From the NCBI RefSeq assembly GCF_030159895.1, contig NZ_BSNI01000002.1:1-64000 (forward strand): a stretch of DNA of 64,000 nt. The letters are read 5' to 3'. This DNA is from Maritalea porphyrae. Its GTDB lineage: Bacteria; Pseudomonadota; Alphaproteobacteria; Rhizobiales; Devosiaceae. Positions 44,104 through 53,552 of this stretch are shown piece after piece. Position 1 is the first letter of the stretch; the number at the start of each line of letters is the position of its first letter. Both the position numbers and the translations under genes were made by a program. Under the pieces are notes generated by a model that was given only the letters and a program-made list of their open reading frames with translations, made no database searches and was not told the origin of the DNA.

Positions 44104-44433
44104 AGAAGTCTCATGTGATGACTACAAATTGTTCTTAACTCTTATTGGCAGCGTGAAATCGCCCACATCAAATCAAAATGTGTCGCAGTCCAAATTCCGG
44201 CCAAGCGCTTCCCTTTAAGAAGTCCGCCTGCTGTCAGTGCTGAAATGGATGCTGCAATATGCCTGCTGTCCGGCGTGCGCACGATCTACCAATCAAAGAA
44301 GCTTCTCAATCGTAAATTCGCGATCAGATGACTCGCACCTGATAATTTAACACGCAAAGTGAACCTATATGGTTCGCCCCTATTTTCCAAGAAAAAAATT
44401 TTAGTTCTCTTAACGCTTGAAAATTAACTGATT
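44104..44433. other. Non-coding stretch between DUF4167 and prmC
   Basis: About 330 bases. No gene, tRNA or repeat is seen. The promoter of the DUF4167 gene should lie near 44104-44170. The prmC end is followed by an AT-rich run, but no hairpin terminator was found. Confidence 0.5.
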
Positions 44434-45273
44434 TTAGCGCTGTGCAAGGACCGCACGGTCATGCCCGGATAGGTCGGATAGTTTGGCAATTTCGCCGAAT
44501 CCATTGTCATGCAAAAGCTGAGAAACCGCTTCGGCTTGGGTGTAGCCGATCTCAAATATCAACCACCCATCGCCCGCCAAAAACTCATTTGCCCTCTCAA
44601 TGATTGCTTTGTAGGCAGCCAATCCACCTTCTTCTGCAAACAAGGCCATCTGTGGATCAAACCCCAACGCCTCGGCGTTCATCTCATCGCGCTCATCAAC
44701 GCCGATATAGGGCGGGTTGGAAATGATTAGATCAAACTTTTGCGCTGGGACCGGATCAAACCAACTACCATGCAACAGGGTCAACCGATCTTGCACACCG
44801 TGCCGCTCTGCATTTTGTTGCGCGCATTCCAATGCACCTTTGGACAAGTCCACGGCCACGCCGCTGGCATCTGGATATTCAAGCAGCAAGGTAATCGCAA
44901 TTGCCCCTGTACCTGTTCCCAAATCAAGAACCCGGCCATCACGCGAAAAGCGCTCAAGCGCCACATCAACAATCAACTCAGTTTCAGGACGTGGCACCAA
45001 CGTTTCTTTGTTCAGTACAAAATTGTGCCCGTAAAATTCCTTCTCGCCCAGAATGCGCGCGACCGGCTCGCCTTTTAGGCGACGCTCGCCCATCGCATCG
45101 AACGCTGTCGAAACACTTTCAGGGATCTGGTCCTTATCGGCACTGATTAACTGCGCCGCGTCCATTTTTGCCGCCGCCAGCAACAAATAGCGCGCATCAA
45201 GTCCCGCTGTAACCAGTTCAGCTGCTTCAAATTTCTTACGCCAGAAAACTAGCCGCTCTTGATATGTTGGCAC
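44434..45273 (-). CDS. prmC: Release-factor glutamine methyltransferase PrmC
   Basis: 279 residues. An N-terminal helical domain recognises the release factor, followed by the SAM-dependent domain with motif I LDLGTGTGAIA and the catalytic NPPY in IISNPPYIG. It N5-methylates the Gln of the GGQ motif in PrfA and PrfB, raising termination efficiency. It starts with GTG at 45273, only 6 bases after the prfA stop, so the two are an operon. Length is normal. Confidence 0.97.
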   Translation of the reverse strand: MPTYQERLVFWRKKFEAAELVTAGLDARYLLLAAAKMDAAQLISADKDQIPESVSTAFDAMGERRLKGEPVARILGEKEFYGHNFVLNKETLVPRPETELIVDVALERFSRDGRVLDLGTGTGAIAITLLLEYPDASGVAVDLSKGALECAQQNAERHGVQDRLTLLHGSWFDPVPAQKFDLIISNPPYIGVDERDEMNAEALGFDPQMALFAEEGGLAAYKAIIERANEFLAGDGWLIFEIGYTQAEAVSQLLHDNGFGEIAKLSDLSGHDRAVLAQR

Positions 45274-45279
45274 GTCTTC

Positions 45280-46356
45280 TTAAACGTCCTCATCCAAAGC
45301 AGCCAATTGCGCCGCTTGATTTTCAGTGATTAGCGCATCAAAAACCTCATCCAAGCCTTCACCAGCAATCAGCTTATCCAGCTTGTAGAGTGTGAGGTTA
45401 ATGCGGTGATCCGTCATCCGACCTTGTGGGAAATTGTAGGTGCGAATACGCTCAGAGCGATCTCCCGATCCCACTTGATCACGTCGCGCATCTGCCCGTT
45501 CACTATCACGCTTTTGGCGCTGCTCTTCATAAAGCCGCGCACGCAGAACCTTCATCGCGTTGGCGCGGTTTTGGTGCTGCGATTTTTCAGACGAAATCAC
45601 CACAATTCCCGTTGGAATATGGGTAATGCGCACAGCACTATCCGTGGTGTTAACGTGCTGGCCACCTGCGCCAGAGGCGCGCATTGTATCGATCCGGATG
45701 TCTTCATTGCGCACTTCAATGTCGATATCCTCAACTTCCGGCAGCACCGCAACTGTCGCAGCTGATGTGTGAATACGACCACTAGATTCTGTATCTGGCA
45801 CCCGTTGCACGCGGTGCACACCGGACTCATATTTCATCCGCGCGTAAACGCCATTGCCCTTAATCGAAGCAACAATTTCTTTGTAGCCGCCCATATCGCC
45901 ATCGGCCTGTTCCATGATGGTCATTTTCCATCCAGCCAATTCAGCGTGGCGCTGATACATGCGGAACAAATCGCCAGCAAAAAGCGCAGCTTCATCGCCG
46001 CCAGTTCCCGCACGAACTTCCAAAATCGCACTTTTGTCGTCTGCATCATCTTTGGGCAGCAACAACAAACGGATTTCTTGCGTGTACTCTTCGATCTTTT
46101 CTTTCAGCTCGTCCCGCTCGAGCTCCGCCAACTCGATCAATTCTTTGTCGCCCGATGCAATCATCTCTTCCGCATCGGCAAGACCTGACACGGCGGCCTT
46201 ATATTCGCGGATTTTTTCAACGACCGGCTGTAGATCTGAATGTTCTTTTGACAATCTTACAATGGTTTCAGGATCAGGGGCTTGCGCCATTTGATCCTCA
46301 ATCGCTTGATAGCGTTTGTCCATTGCATCCAACTTGTCCGTCGGTAGTTTTGCCAT
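45280..46356 (-). CDS. prfA: Peptide chain release factor 1
   Basis: 358 residues. Reads UAA and UAG and frees the finished protein from the ribosome. The codon-recognition PxT motif is PDT at 187-189 and the hydrolysis GGQ is at 231-233 (SGAGGQHVN). Substrate of PrmC, encoded directly downstream. Lies 30 bases after the ptsP gene on the same strand; ptsP-prfA-prmC is a common rhizobial order. Confidence 0.98.
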   Translation of the reverse strand: MAKLPTDKLDAMDKRYQAIEDQMAQAPDPETIVRLSKEHSDLQPVVEKIREYKAAVSGLADAEEMIASGDKELIELAELERDELKEKIEEYTQEIRLLLLPKDDADDKSAILEVRAGTGGDEAALFAGDLFRMYQRHAELAGWKMTIMEQADGDMGGYKEIVASIKGNGVYARMKYESGVHRVQRVPDTESSGRIHTSAATVAVLPEVEDIDIEVRNEDIRIDTMRASGAGGQHVNTTDSAVRITHIPTGIVVISSEKSQHQNRANAMKVLRARLYEEQRQKRDSERADARRDQVGSGDRSERIRTYNFPQGRMTDHRINLTLYKLDKLIAGEGLDEVFDALITENQAAQLAALDEDV

Positions 46357-46386
46357 AAAGCGGCACCTTCTTCGTTTGGTATTGCG

Positions 46387-48654
46387 CTAAAGCGGCAGAC
46401 CTTGCCGATCCGCAAGCGCATAAAGAAATTCGCGTGTATCCAGATTGCCCAAATCATTGTCCAACGCTTCAGACAATTGTGATCGCAACTGCATCAAATC
46501 AAGGCTTAGAACCAATTCTTTGATTTGTCCAACCGACGATGCAGCCATGGATAATCTTTCAATGCCTACAGCCATCAAAGCCAGCGCTTCAATAGGACGA
46601 CCTGCCAATTCACCACACATCGTTAGCGGTTTATTGTGTCGCCGTGCGGCATCTGCAATGTGCTTGAACGCCCGCAGACGCGGTGGTGAAATTGCATCGT
46701 AACGACGCGCCACCCGCGAGTTTGCTCGGTCAGCAGCGGTCAAAAATTGCACCAAATCATTCGAGCCAATAGACACATAATCAGTGAGCGGCAGCAATTG
46801 ATCCAATTCAAACAGCAATGACGGCACTTCAATCATGGCGCCAACGCGCAAAGAAGATGGCGCTGCATATTTGGTGTTGCGCAAACGCTGCATTTCCACA
46901 TTGACCATTTGTCGCGCTTCAATGAATTCGCGGCAATCTGTAACCATGGGGACCAAAATGTCTAAAGGTCGACCATTTGCTGCCTGCAACAGCGCACGAA
47001 TTTGCGTGCGCAACAAAGCAGGGCGATCTAGCCCCAAGCGCAGAGACCGCCAGCCCATTGCCGGGTTTTCTTCGCTTGCAGAGCGCAAATAGGGCACGAC
47101 TTTGTCGCCGCCAATATCAAGCAAACGGAAAACTATAGGTCGATCCCCGGCCAAATCCATTGCTTGGCCATAAAGCTCTACCTGTTCGGGTAAGCGCGGC
47201 AATTTTGACGCAATCATAAACTGCAACTCGGTGCGGAACAGCCCAATGCCCGCAGCACCGGTTTCTTCAATTGCAGACAAATCAGCCAACAGCCCTGAAT
47301 TGTGCAAAAGCGTAATCTCAACACCATCAAGGGTGACACTTGGCTTGTCTTTGAGCGCGGCAAAACGCTCCTGCCGTTTGGCACTAAGCCGCACCTTATC
47401 AGCGTAGGTGGCCGCCACATCCTCAGTTGGGCGCAAATGGACCGTGCCTGTTTGCGCATCCAAAATGATATTGTCGCCGGTTTCACAGATCGAAGTGATA
47501 TTGTCCGCTTGGCCCATCACCGTAATGCCAAGTGAGCGGGCAACAATCGCTACGTGCGCGGTCATGCCGCCCTCTTCCAGCGCCACACCCTTTAGCTTGG
47601 TCCGGTCATATTCCAGCAACTCCGCTGGGCCCATATTCCGCGCCACCAAAATCGCATTTTCTGGCAATTCATGGCGACCAAACACTTTTGTGTCGCCAGT
47701 TAAAACGCGCAGCAACCTGTTCGCCAAGTCATCCAGATCGTGCAAACGATCCCGAATGTAAGGGTCAGTTTGGCGCAACATGCGCGCACGTGTGTCGTTC
47801 TGTACACGCTCAACAGCGGCTTCCGCCGTTAGACCGCTGGCCACCGCTTCGCGCAACCGCCGCAACCACCCTCGATCATGGGCAAACATGCGGTAGCTTT
47901 CCAAAATCTCACGATGTTCGGACCGCGCCTGCATGTCGCGTTGATTAAACATATCGTCGATCGACATGCGCATGGTGCGCACGGCGCGTTCAAGCCGCTC
48001 GGTTTCCGCTTCTACATCTTCAGCAACGAAGTTGGTCACCACCACCCGCGGGTCGTGAATAAAGACTTTGCCAAGCGCAATACCGTCCGAAAAACTCGCC
48101 GCCTCTAGCGTACGCGGGCGGCGCAATTCAATCTCTGACCCTGAGCCTACCAGTGCGCCAAATTCAGTCGTTGAGACCATTTCAGCAAGCAGTGTGGCCG
48201 TCGTCAGGAGAGCTTCGGTTTCAGCAATCGAAAACTCGCGCCCCTCGGTGCTCTGTACGTCCAAAACACCAAGTGTTTGGCCAGAACGCAAAACCGGCAC
48301 ACCAAGAAAAGAGTGGTAGGGATCTTCCCCAGTTTCTGGTCGATAAGCAAAGGCCGGGTGCTGCGGTGCATCAGCAAGGTTTAAGGGCTCAGCTTCCGCT
48401 GCAATCAACCCCACCAGACCTTCGCCAAGGCGCAAAGTGGTTTTGTGTACAGCTTCGCGCTTCAAACCTTGCGTGGCAAAAAGTTCCAACTGACCATCGT
48501 CGCGCAGGACATAAAAAGAGCACACGTCGGCGTGCATACTGTCCGAAATCAGCTCAACGATTTTGTTTAGCCGGTCCTGGATGCCCAAAGGCTCAGCCAT
48601 GGTCGCCCGCAAACGACGCAACAGCTCTCTTGGACCAGCGGTCATAACACTCAT
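46387..48654 (-). CDS. ptsP: PEP-protein phosphotransferase PtsP (enzyme I-Ntr)
   Basis: About 755 residues. GAF domain at about 15-165, then enzyme I parts: a helical HPr-binding region, the phospho-histidine swivel domain (GGMTAHVAIVARS) and the PEP-binding TIM barrel with the GIGLFRTELQF and MCGELAGRP signatures. It passes phosphate from PEP to NPr and EIIA-Ntr, a regulatory chain for nitrogen and potassium status. The start is put at the ATG 48654 (MSVMTAGPREL), close to homologue starts; a GTG at 48669 is possible. Downstream of lysC with a 54-base gap. Confidence 0.96.
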   Translation of the reverse strand: MSVMTAGPRELLRRLRATMAEPLGIQDRLNKIVELISDSMHADVCSFYVLRDDGQLELFATQGLKREAVHKTTLRLGEGLVGLIAAEAEPLNLADAPQHPAFAYRPETGEDPYHSFLGVPVLRSGQTLGVLDVQSTEGREFSIAETEALLTTATLLAEMVSTTEFGALVGSGSEIELRRPRTLEAASFSDGIALGKVFIHDPRVVVTNFVAEDVEAETERLERAVRTMRMSIDDMFNQRDMQARSEHREILESYRMFAHDRGWLRRLREAVASGLTAEAAVERVQNDTRARMLRQTDPYIRDRLHDLDDLANRLLRVLTGDTKVFGRHELPENAILVARNMGPAELLEYDRTKLKGVALEEGGMTAHVAIVARSLGITVMGQADNITSICETGDNIILDAQTGTVHLRPTEDVAATYADKVRLSAKRQERFAALKDKPSVTLDGVEITLLHNSGLLADLSAIEETGAAGIGLFRTELQFMIASKLPRLPEQVELYGQAMDLAGDRPIVFRLLDIGGDKVVPYLRSASEENPAMGWRSLRLGLDRPALLRTQIRALLQAANGRPLDILVPMVTDCREFIEARQMVNVEMQRLRNTKYAAPSSLRVGAMIEVPSLLFELDQLLPLTDYVSIGSNDLVQFLTAADRANSRVARRYDAISPPRLRAFKHIADAARRHNKPLTMCGELAGRPIEALALMAVGIERLSMAASSVGQIKELVLSLDLMQLRSQLSEALDNDLGNLDTREFLYALADRQGLPL

Positions 48655-48708
48655 TTTTTTCTCAACCACAAACGTGGCTGCCTTTATCCGGATCGGATCA
48701 GCGTCAGC

Positions 48709-49980
48709 TTAGGCTTCTTCTACATCAAGTCCGTAGTAAGTATGCAATGCCCGAACGGCAAGTTCAGCATATTCTTCATCAATCAACACAGATGTTTTAA
48801 TCTCAGAAGTCGTAATCAGTTGAATATTAATGCCTTTATCAGACAGCGCCTTAAACATAGATGCGGCCACACCAGCATGCGAACGCATGCCAACACCCAC
48901 AACAGAAATCTTTGCTGAGCCTTTTGAGCCAGAAATCGAATCATATTCAAGCGTCGATTTGCCCGCTTCGGTGAGCACATTCATGCTCTTCTCATATTCG
49001 CTATCGGGCACCGTAAATGTAATGTCGGTGGATTTGCCGTCATCTGAGATGTTTTGAACGATCATATCAACAACGATCTGCGCATCCGCCAATGGGCCAA
49101 ATACATCTGCAGCCACGCCAGGATTGTCCTTCACGCCGCGCAAGGTAATTTTGGCTTCTGAACGTGCGCACGTCACACCAGATACGATTTGCTTTTCCAT
49201 AATTTCATCCTCATCACAAACCAACGTTCCAGGACCATTCCACGACCCATCGTCATTCAACGCAGGCACTGTATCTGGATCATCAAAACTAGAACGCACA
49301 ACCAGGCGCACTTTTTGTGCCATGGCCAATTCAACCGAGCGCGTTTGCAAAACTTTCGCACCCAACGATGCCATTTCAAGCATCTCTTCAAAACTTACCC
49401 GATCAAGTCGTTGCGCCTTTGGCACAATGCGCGGGTCAGTGGTGTAAACACCATCCACATCTGTATATATATCACACCGATCCGCATTGACCGCAGCAGC
49501 TACCGCAACAGCGCTTGTGTCCGAGCCACCGCGCCCAAGCGTGGTAATCCGATTTTGCGGCGAAATCCCTTGGAAGCCGGTGACCACGCACACAACGCCA
49601 TCATCCATGCGTTCATTGAGCAAATCTGGCTCAATATTGGTGATCCGCGCCGCCCCGTGCGCATCATTGGTTTCAATCGGCACCTGCCATCCAGCAAAGG
49701 AGCGCGCTGGCACGCCCAAATCCTGTAACACAATTGCCATAAGGCCAGCGGTTACCTGTTCGCCAGATGCCACAACCGCGTCATACTCGCGCGCATCGTG
49801 CAAGGTCGCGGCTTCGCGCGCCCACCCCACAAGCTCATTGGTCTTGCCTGACATTGCAGAAACAACAACGGAAACCTTGTTGCCCAGCTCAACTTCACGT
49901 TTGACATGCCGGGCCGCATGCCTGATCCGGTCGATATCAGCGACTGAGGTGCCGCCAAACTTCATCACGATGGTTGCCAT
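48709..49980 (-). CDS. lysC: Aspartokinase
   Basis: 423 residues. Catalytic domain at 1-250 begins IVMKFGGTSVAD, followed by two ACT domains (about 265-410) for feedback control by lysine/threonine. It phosphorylates aspartate as the first step to lysine, threonine, methionine and isoleucine. The ATG has AGGAAACC about 9 bases upstream. First gene of lysC-ptsP-prfA-prmC on the minus strand; divergent from ubiG. Confidence 0.97.
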   Translation of the reverse strand: MATIVMKFGGTSVADIDRIRHAARHVKREVELGNKVSVVVSAMSGKTNELVGWAREAATLHDAREYDAVVASGEQVTAGLMAIVLQDLGVPARSFAGWQVPIETNDAHGAARITNIEPDLLNERMDDGVVCVVTGFQGISPQNRITTLGRGGSDTSAVAVAAAVNADRCDIYTDVDGVYTTDPRIVPKAQRLDRVSFEEMLEMASLGAKVLQTRSVELAMAQKVRLVVRSSFDDPDTVPALNDDGSWNGPGTLVCDEDEIMEKQIVSGVTCARSEAKITLRGVKDNPGVAADVFGPLADAQIVVDMIVQNISDDGKSTDITFTVPDSEYEKSMNVLTEAGKSTLEYDSISGSKGSAKISVVGVGMRSHAGVAASMFKALSDKGINIQLITTSEIKTSVLIDEEYAELAVRALHTYYGLDVEEA

Positions 49981-50118
49981 AAAAAGGTTTCCTGATTTTT
50001 CGCCCCGTCTGACGTTTTTCTGTCACGGGTTATTCTGGTGCACTTTTAAAGTTGTTGCGGGCGGACCTTTGCCATAAACCAGCCTTGCAATCAACAAAAA
50101 CACTACATTTGACTTGAC

Positions 50119-50133
50119 TGAGACAATATCTCA
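50119..50133. promoter_or_regulatory. Small inverted repeat in the lysC-ubiG divergent promoter region
   Basis: TGAGA-N5-TCTCA in the 237-base gap between the two divergent genes, about 85 bases before ubiG. A TTGACT lies just upstream at about 50109-50114. Role unknown. Confidence 0.3.
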
Positions 50134-50217
50134 CCTGATCTGTTAGGGTGAATTTAGCGTATAGTGCAAGTCGAGTTTGACCCATATGGTCCAAGCCGCA
50201 AGTATTGAGGAATAACA

Positions 50218-50958
50218 ATGTCAGCAACCACAATTGAAGCCGCAGAAGTCGATCGCTTCACCGCCATGGCGGACGAATGGTGGGACCCAAAGGGCAAGTT
50301 TAAACCGCTGCACAAATTCAACCCCGTGCGCCTTGCTTATATTCGCAACGCCGTTATTGGACATTTTAGTCTGGATGAAACTGCTCGCGAACCGTTTAAA
50401 GGCCTGCGCCTTTTAGACATTGGTTGCGGCGGCGGATTGCTGTGCGAGCCGATGAAGCGATTGGGCGCAGATGTGGTTGGGGCTGACGCGGGCGAGAAAA
50501 ACATACAAATAGCCAAAAACCACGCCGAGCGGGTGGGGCTGGACATCGATTATCGCGCCACAACATCGGAAAGCTTGGCCGAACAAGGTGAGCAATTTGA
50601 TGTGGTGCTGAATATGGAAGTTATTGAGCACGTCAACGACATCCAACTCTACCTTGAAAGCTGCGCGGCGCTGGTCAAACCCGGCGGCATCATGTTTGTG
50701 GCCACCATCAACCGCACCTTTAAAGCCTATGCGTTGGCCATCGTTGGCGCGGAGCATGTACTGCGCTGGCTACCAAAAGGCACACACACATACGATAAGT
50801 TCGTAACGCCTGAGGAAATCACCTCGATCCTTAAGCGTTGCGACATGCCCATTAAAGAACGCGTCGGCGTGTCCTACTCACCACTTGAGGACAAGTGGAA
50901 GCGATCCAAAGACATGAGCGTGAACTATATGCTATTGGCGGAGAAGCCGAAGAGCTAG
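50218..50958 (+). CDS. ubiG: Ubiquinone biosynthesis O-methyltransferase UbiG
   Basis: 246 residues. Motif [15 protein letters not shown], acidic loop GADAGEKN, and the UbiG-typical N-terminus with [23 protein letters not shown]. It does both O-methylations in ubiquinone synthesis, on the inner face of the membrane. ATG with GAGGAA upstream. Divergent from lysC, as in many rhizobia. Confidence 0.97.
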   Translation: MSATTIEAAEVDRFTAMADEWWDPKGKFKPLHKFNPVRLAYIRNAVIGHFSLDETAREPFKGLRLLDIGCGGGLLCEPMKRLGADVVGADAGEKNIQIAKNHAERVGLDIDYRATTSESLAEQGEQFDVVLNMEVIEHVNDIQLYLESCAALVKPGGIMFVATINRTFKAYALAIVGAEHVLRWLPKGTHTYDKFVTPEEITSILKRCDMPIKERVGVSYSPLEDKWKRSKDMSVNYMLLAEKPKS

Positions 50959-51003
50959 CAAGAAATCTCATATTGTGGCGACTTGACCTGCATTCCTTTA
51001 TGT

Positions 51004-51042
51004 ATTTAGTTCATATAATAATTATTATTAAATGAACTAAAT
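51004..51042. promoter_or_regulatory. Perfect 11-bp inverted repeat directly before marR
   Basis: Arms ATTTAGTTCAT (51004-51014) and ATGAACTAAAT (51032-51042) with a 17-base AT-only spacer; the right arm touches the ATG of the marR gene. An operator for the MarR protein is the simplest reading; bound protein would cover promoter and ribosome site. No Shine-Dalgarno is visible. Confidence 0.65.
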
Positions 51043-51456
51043 ATGGACCAATACGCAAACTCAACACTGTTCTCTGTAATCAACGCAGGTAAATCGCTCG
51101 AACAGGATTTGAGCGAAGCGCTTGGCCGCATTGGTCTTTCAATGGCCAAATATGGTGCCCTTTGCGTTCTCGCGGCTTCAGCGGAGCCTTTACCGCTCAG
51201 CGTATGCGCGCGGCGAATGACCTGCGTGCGCTCCAATATTACCCAGTTGATGGATCGTTTGGCCGCTGACGGGTTGATTGAACGCGAAGCAGACCCACTT
51301 GATCGACGCAGCGTAAGAGCCAAGCTCACCAGCAAAGGGGCTGAACTGCAATTGGCTGGCGACCAAATCTGCTCAGATATTGAAAGCGATCTCGCGGGCC
51401 TGTTCGAAGCCCAAGAGGCAAAGATCCTGCGCAGCACATTGCACCGAATTTCCTAA
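51043..51456 (+). CDS. MarR family transcriptional regulator
   Basis: 137 residues with the winged helix-turn-helix (LSVCARRMTCVRSNITQLMDRLAADGLI) and wing (DPLDRRSVRAKLTSKG). Two cysteines near the helix-turn-helix (C56 and C62 region) could give redox sensing, as in OhrR-like proteins, but this is a guess. It sits 29 bases before the yciI-like gene and directly behind a perfect inverted repeat, indicating autoregulation of a two-gene unit. Confidence 0.9.
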   Translation: MDQYANSTLFSVINAGKSLEQDLSEALGRIGLSMAKYGALCVLAASAEPLPLSVCARRMTCVRSNITQLMDRLAADGLIEREADPLDRRSVRAKLTSKGAELQLAGDQICSDIESDLAGLFEAQEAKILRSTLHRIS

Positions 51457-51485
51457 ATACAAACTACCCCAAAAAAGGATCGAAC

Positions 51486-51770
51486 ATGTTCGTTATTCTA
51501 TTAAAGTTTGCCGATAAATCAAAAGCCAAAGAACATATGCAAGGCCATAATGATTGGATCGATCAAGGCATCAAAGACGGTACATTTTTGGTGGTCGGTA
51601 GCCTGCAACCCAACCTAGGCGGCGCTATAATTTCTGTCGGCTCGAATAGAGCTGACATCGAAGCGCGCATTAACCAAGACCCATTCGTAAAGCACAGTGT
51701 TGTAGATGCAGAAATCCTTGAAATCACACCTAACAGGATTGCGGATGCGATGGCTGGCGTTATTCAGTAG
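51486..51770 (+). CDS. YciI family protein
   Basis: 94 residues of the YciI-like ferredoxin-fold family, with the opening FVILLKFADKSKA, a His in HNDWIDQG and an Asp/Pro helix in INQDPFVKH. Family members bind small molecules or act as minor dehydratases/dehalogenases; no proven function here. Shine-Dalgarno AAAAAGGAT lies upstream. Second gene of the MarR unit. Confidence 0.88.
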   Translation: MFVILLKFADKSKAKEHMQGHNDWIDQGIKDGTFLVVGSLQPNLGGAIISVGSNRADIEARINQDPFVKHSVVDAEILEITPNRIADAMAGVIQ

Positions 51771-51781
51771 ATTGCGAAATC

Positions 51782-51805
51782 AAAAAAGGGCGGCACATGC
51801 CGCCC
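51782..51805 (-). terminator. Intrinsic terminator for the SRPBCC gene
   Basis: Perfect 8-bp stem (GGGCGGCA, two-base loop, TGCCGCCC) followed on the minus strand by six T. It lies 31 bases past the end of the SRPBCC gene and 12 bases past the convergent yciI gene. Confidence 0.82.
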
Positions 51806-51835
51806 TCAGAATTCTGCAAAGGCTTAATCGCGTTT

Positions 51836-52303
51836 CTACTTAGCAAAATGCGCCAAATAGCCGCCTTCCAAAATCATTGTCCAGCCATGTCCGTATCCGC
51901 CATGAACCATTTCAGCCATGTCACCCAAGGCTTCCCAATTGCTTTGCGTAAGCTCCAACCGTGTTGAATTATCGCCAAGGGACGTAAAACGCACCTCGAC
52001 CAATGTGCGCTCGCCAACCTCTTCGTGGCCCGGGGCGGGAATATGGAAATCCATCGATAGATAGTCGCTTGGATCATACTCTTTGATGGTGCCCCAAAGG
52101 GTTTCAACGCCACCAGCGCCAATTTCAACGATTTGCCCGTCAGGCCGCGCATCAACGCGAATACCTGTAGCCGGTTCACCCTTCATGGCTGACAAAGTGA
52201 ATTTGCCCAATGGCCACCAACTATCCATTTTGTTGATAAATACATCAAAAGCGGTAGCTTGATCGCACGGCACATCAATCGTTTTTACAAGTGGTTCTAA
52301 CAT
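51836..52303 (-). CDS. SRPBCC/AHSA1 family protein
   Basis: 155 residues of the START/Bet v1 fold, activator-of-Hsp90-ATPase-like family. Visible features are IDVPCDQATAFDVFINKMDSWW at the start, LWGTIKEYDP, and the C-terminal helix MVHGGYGHGWTMILEGG. Such proteins bind hydrophobic small molecules. Its ATG overlaps the arsR stop (TAATG), a very common arsR-AHSA1 pair, so the regulator and this gene are co-translated. Confidence 0.9.
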   Translation of the reverse strand: MLEPLVKTIDVPCDQATAFDVFINKMDSWWPLGKFTLSAMKGEPATGIRVDARPDGQIVEIGAGGVETLWGTIKEYDPSDYLSMDFHIPAPGHEEVGERTLVEVRFTSLGDNSTRLELTQSNWEALGDMAEMVHGGYGHGWTMILEGGYLAHFAK

Positions 52304-52623
52304 TATTCTTCTCCCTTATTCTCCATAACTTTAGCAATTTCCGCGCGATAGGCAGAAAACGCATCGGACCAAAAACAGTCCAGATAATCTCGCAATTCTT
52401 TTAGGCCTTCGCGCTTGATCGAATACAGACGACGATTGCCTTGTGGCTCCACACTGACCAAATGAGCATCTTGCAAAACACGCAAATGTTGAGAAACAGC
52501 AGGGCGCGAAACTGTTTGCCCTTTTGCCAGCTCCCCAACAGTTTTTGGATGATCACGCAGATTTTCAAAAATCTGCCGCCTCGTGGGGTCTGCCAATGCT
52601 GCAAAGATATCTTGGTAAGCCAT
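52303..52623 (-). CDS. ArsR family transcriptional regulator
   Basis: 106 residues, winged helix-turn-helix of the ArsR/SmtB family (LADPTRRQIFENLRD, then GQTVSRPAVSQHLRVLQDAHLV). No metal-binding cysteines (CxC) are present, so it is of the metal-independent type that pairs with AHSA1 proteins. Three half-sites of its likely operator lie right at and before the ATG. Confidence 0.92.
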   Translation of the reverse strand: MAYQDIFAALADPTRRQIFENLRDHPKTVGELAKGQTVSRPAVSQHLRVLQDAHLVSVEPQGNRRLYSIKREGLKELRDYLDCFWSDAFSAYRAEIAKVMENKGEE

Positions 52624-52624
52624 A

Positions 52625-52647
52625 ACTTACCGTAAGTCAAAACTTAC
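52625..52647. promoter_or_regulatory. Clustered ArsR half-sites before arsR
   Basis: Three copies of ACTTAC/GTAAGT in alternating orientation (52625-52630, 52632-52637, 52642-52647), forming ACTTAC-C-GTAAGT and GTAAGT-N4-ACTTAC. They lie directly upstream of the arsR ATG at 52623. Likely autoregulatory operator. Confidence 0.55.
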
Positions 52648-53040
52648 ATAGATGTCAACAGCAGTTTGGAACCTTTCTCTCAGACCTTAGTCAGAGGGGA
52701 AGGTTTGCAACGCTTCGCGTGAGCTTCCGAAATCGGCTTTGGGGTACCGGCTTTCCTACTGTGATCAACCGATTGCTCCCAATACAAAGCAGGCTTGACC
52801 CCGCATCAAGCGCGGGGTGGTTCGGGGGTGGAGTTCGCGACGTACATTCTGATTCAGGTGCTCGATCAAACCGGCTTGGCGAAGCTAATATCGGTTACTT
52901 GCAGCGGGAAATTTCAATGCAAACAGTTCATAACCGACCATCCCTGCGGTCTTGCACCGCACCGAACTTGATGCGGGGTCTCGCCCCTAGAATTTAAATC
53001 GGGCCAGGCTTGCATCAGCGATGCAGGTCTAATAGGTCAC
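52648..53040. other. Intergenic stretch carrying palindromic repeats
   Basis: About 390 bases without a gene. It contains the palindromic repeat listed separately and a small TGCATC/GATGCA repeat at 53011-53025. No coding potential is seen. Confidence 0.55.
52797..52980. repeat. Inverted pair of intergenic palindromic units
   Basis: GACCCCGCATCAAG at 52797-52810 and its exact complement CTTGATGCGGGGTC at 52967-52980 face each other across 156 bases. The left unit also forms its own hairpin (ACCCCGC/GCGGGGT). The core CCCCGCATCAAG is, from memory, a widespread extragenic palindrome in alphaproteobacteria. Confidence 0.6.
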
Positions 53041-53069
53041 AAAAAACCGCCAAGCGTCTGCATTGGCGG
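53041..53069 (-). terminator. Intrinsic terminator after the DUF1178 gene
   Basis: On the minus strand CCGCCAA, a 9-base loop and TTGGCGG are followed by six T. It begins 30 bases past the stop of the DUF1178 gene. Confidence 0.8.
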
Positions 53070-53098
53070 CTTCGTCAATCTAACAGTTGAAAATATCG

Positions 53099-53524
53099 CT
53101 AGTTATGGTCTTCCGGCGCAGCGGGCAACGGCAAAAAATCCACACCCTCTTCCACCAAAGATGTCACTTCTTCAGAAGTGGCTTCACCATAGATGCCGCG
53201 ACTTTCAGACTCTTCAGCGTGAATTTTGCGCGCTTCTTCTGCAAAGCGATCGCCAACATATTCGGCTTCACTCATAACCTTGTTGCGCAGCTTGTTCATC
53301 GCATCGCGCAAAGCCTTTTGTTCCGGATGCCCGGCAGACAATGCCACTTTCTGGTTTGACTTTTTGCCAACGGCAGGCGCCATCAGCGCCTTATTCACAT
53401 CTGCAGAACCGCAGACTGGACACTCCAACACGCCTTGGCTGGCTTGGACGTCAAACGCATCGGCATTTTTAAACCATGCTTCGAACTTGTGTTCGTTATT
53501 GCAGCTAAGCGAATACTGGATCAC
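53099..53524 (-). CDS. DUF1178 family protein
   Basis: 141 residues. N-terminal zinc-ribbon-like part: SLSCNNEHKFEAWF and LECPVCGSADVNKALMAP, with the pair CPVC plus an upstream Cys. The C-terminal half is helical and acidic. A widely conserved alphaproteobacterial family of unknown function, usually beside the carbon-nitrogen hydrolase and grxC as here. ATG at 53524, 28 bases after the hydrolase gene. Confidence 0.92.
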   Translation of the reverse strand: MIQYSLSCNNEHKFEAWFKNADAFDVQASQGVLECPVCGSADVNKALMAPAVGKKSNQKVALSAGHPEQKALRDAMNKLRNKVMSEAEYVGDRFAEEARKIHAEESESRGIYGEATSEEVTSLVEEGVDFLPLPAAPEDHN

Positions 53525-53552
53525 TGAAACATACCTTCATGTTCAATCATTG

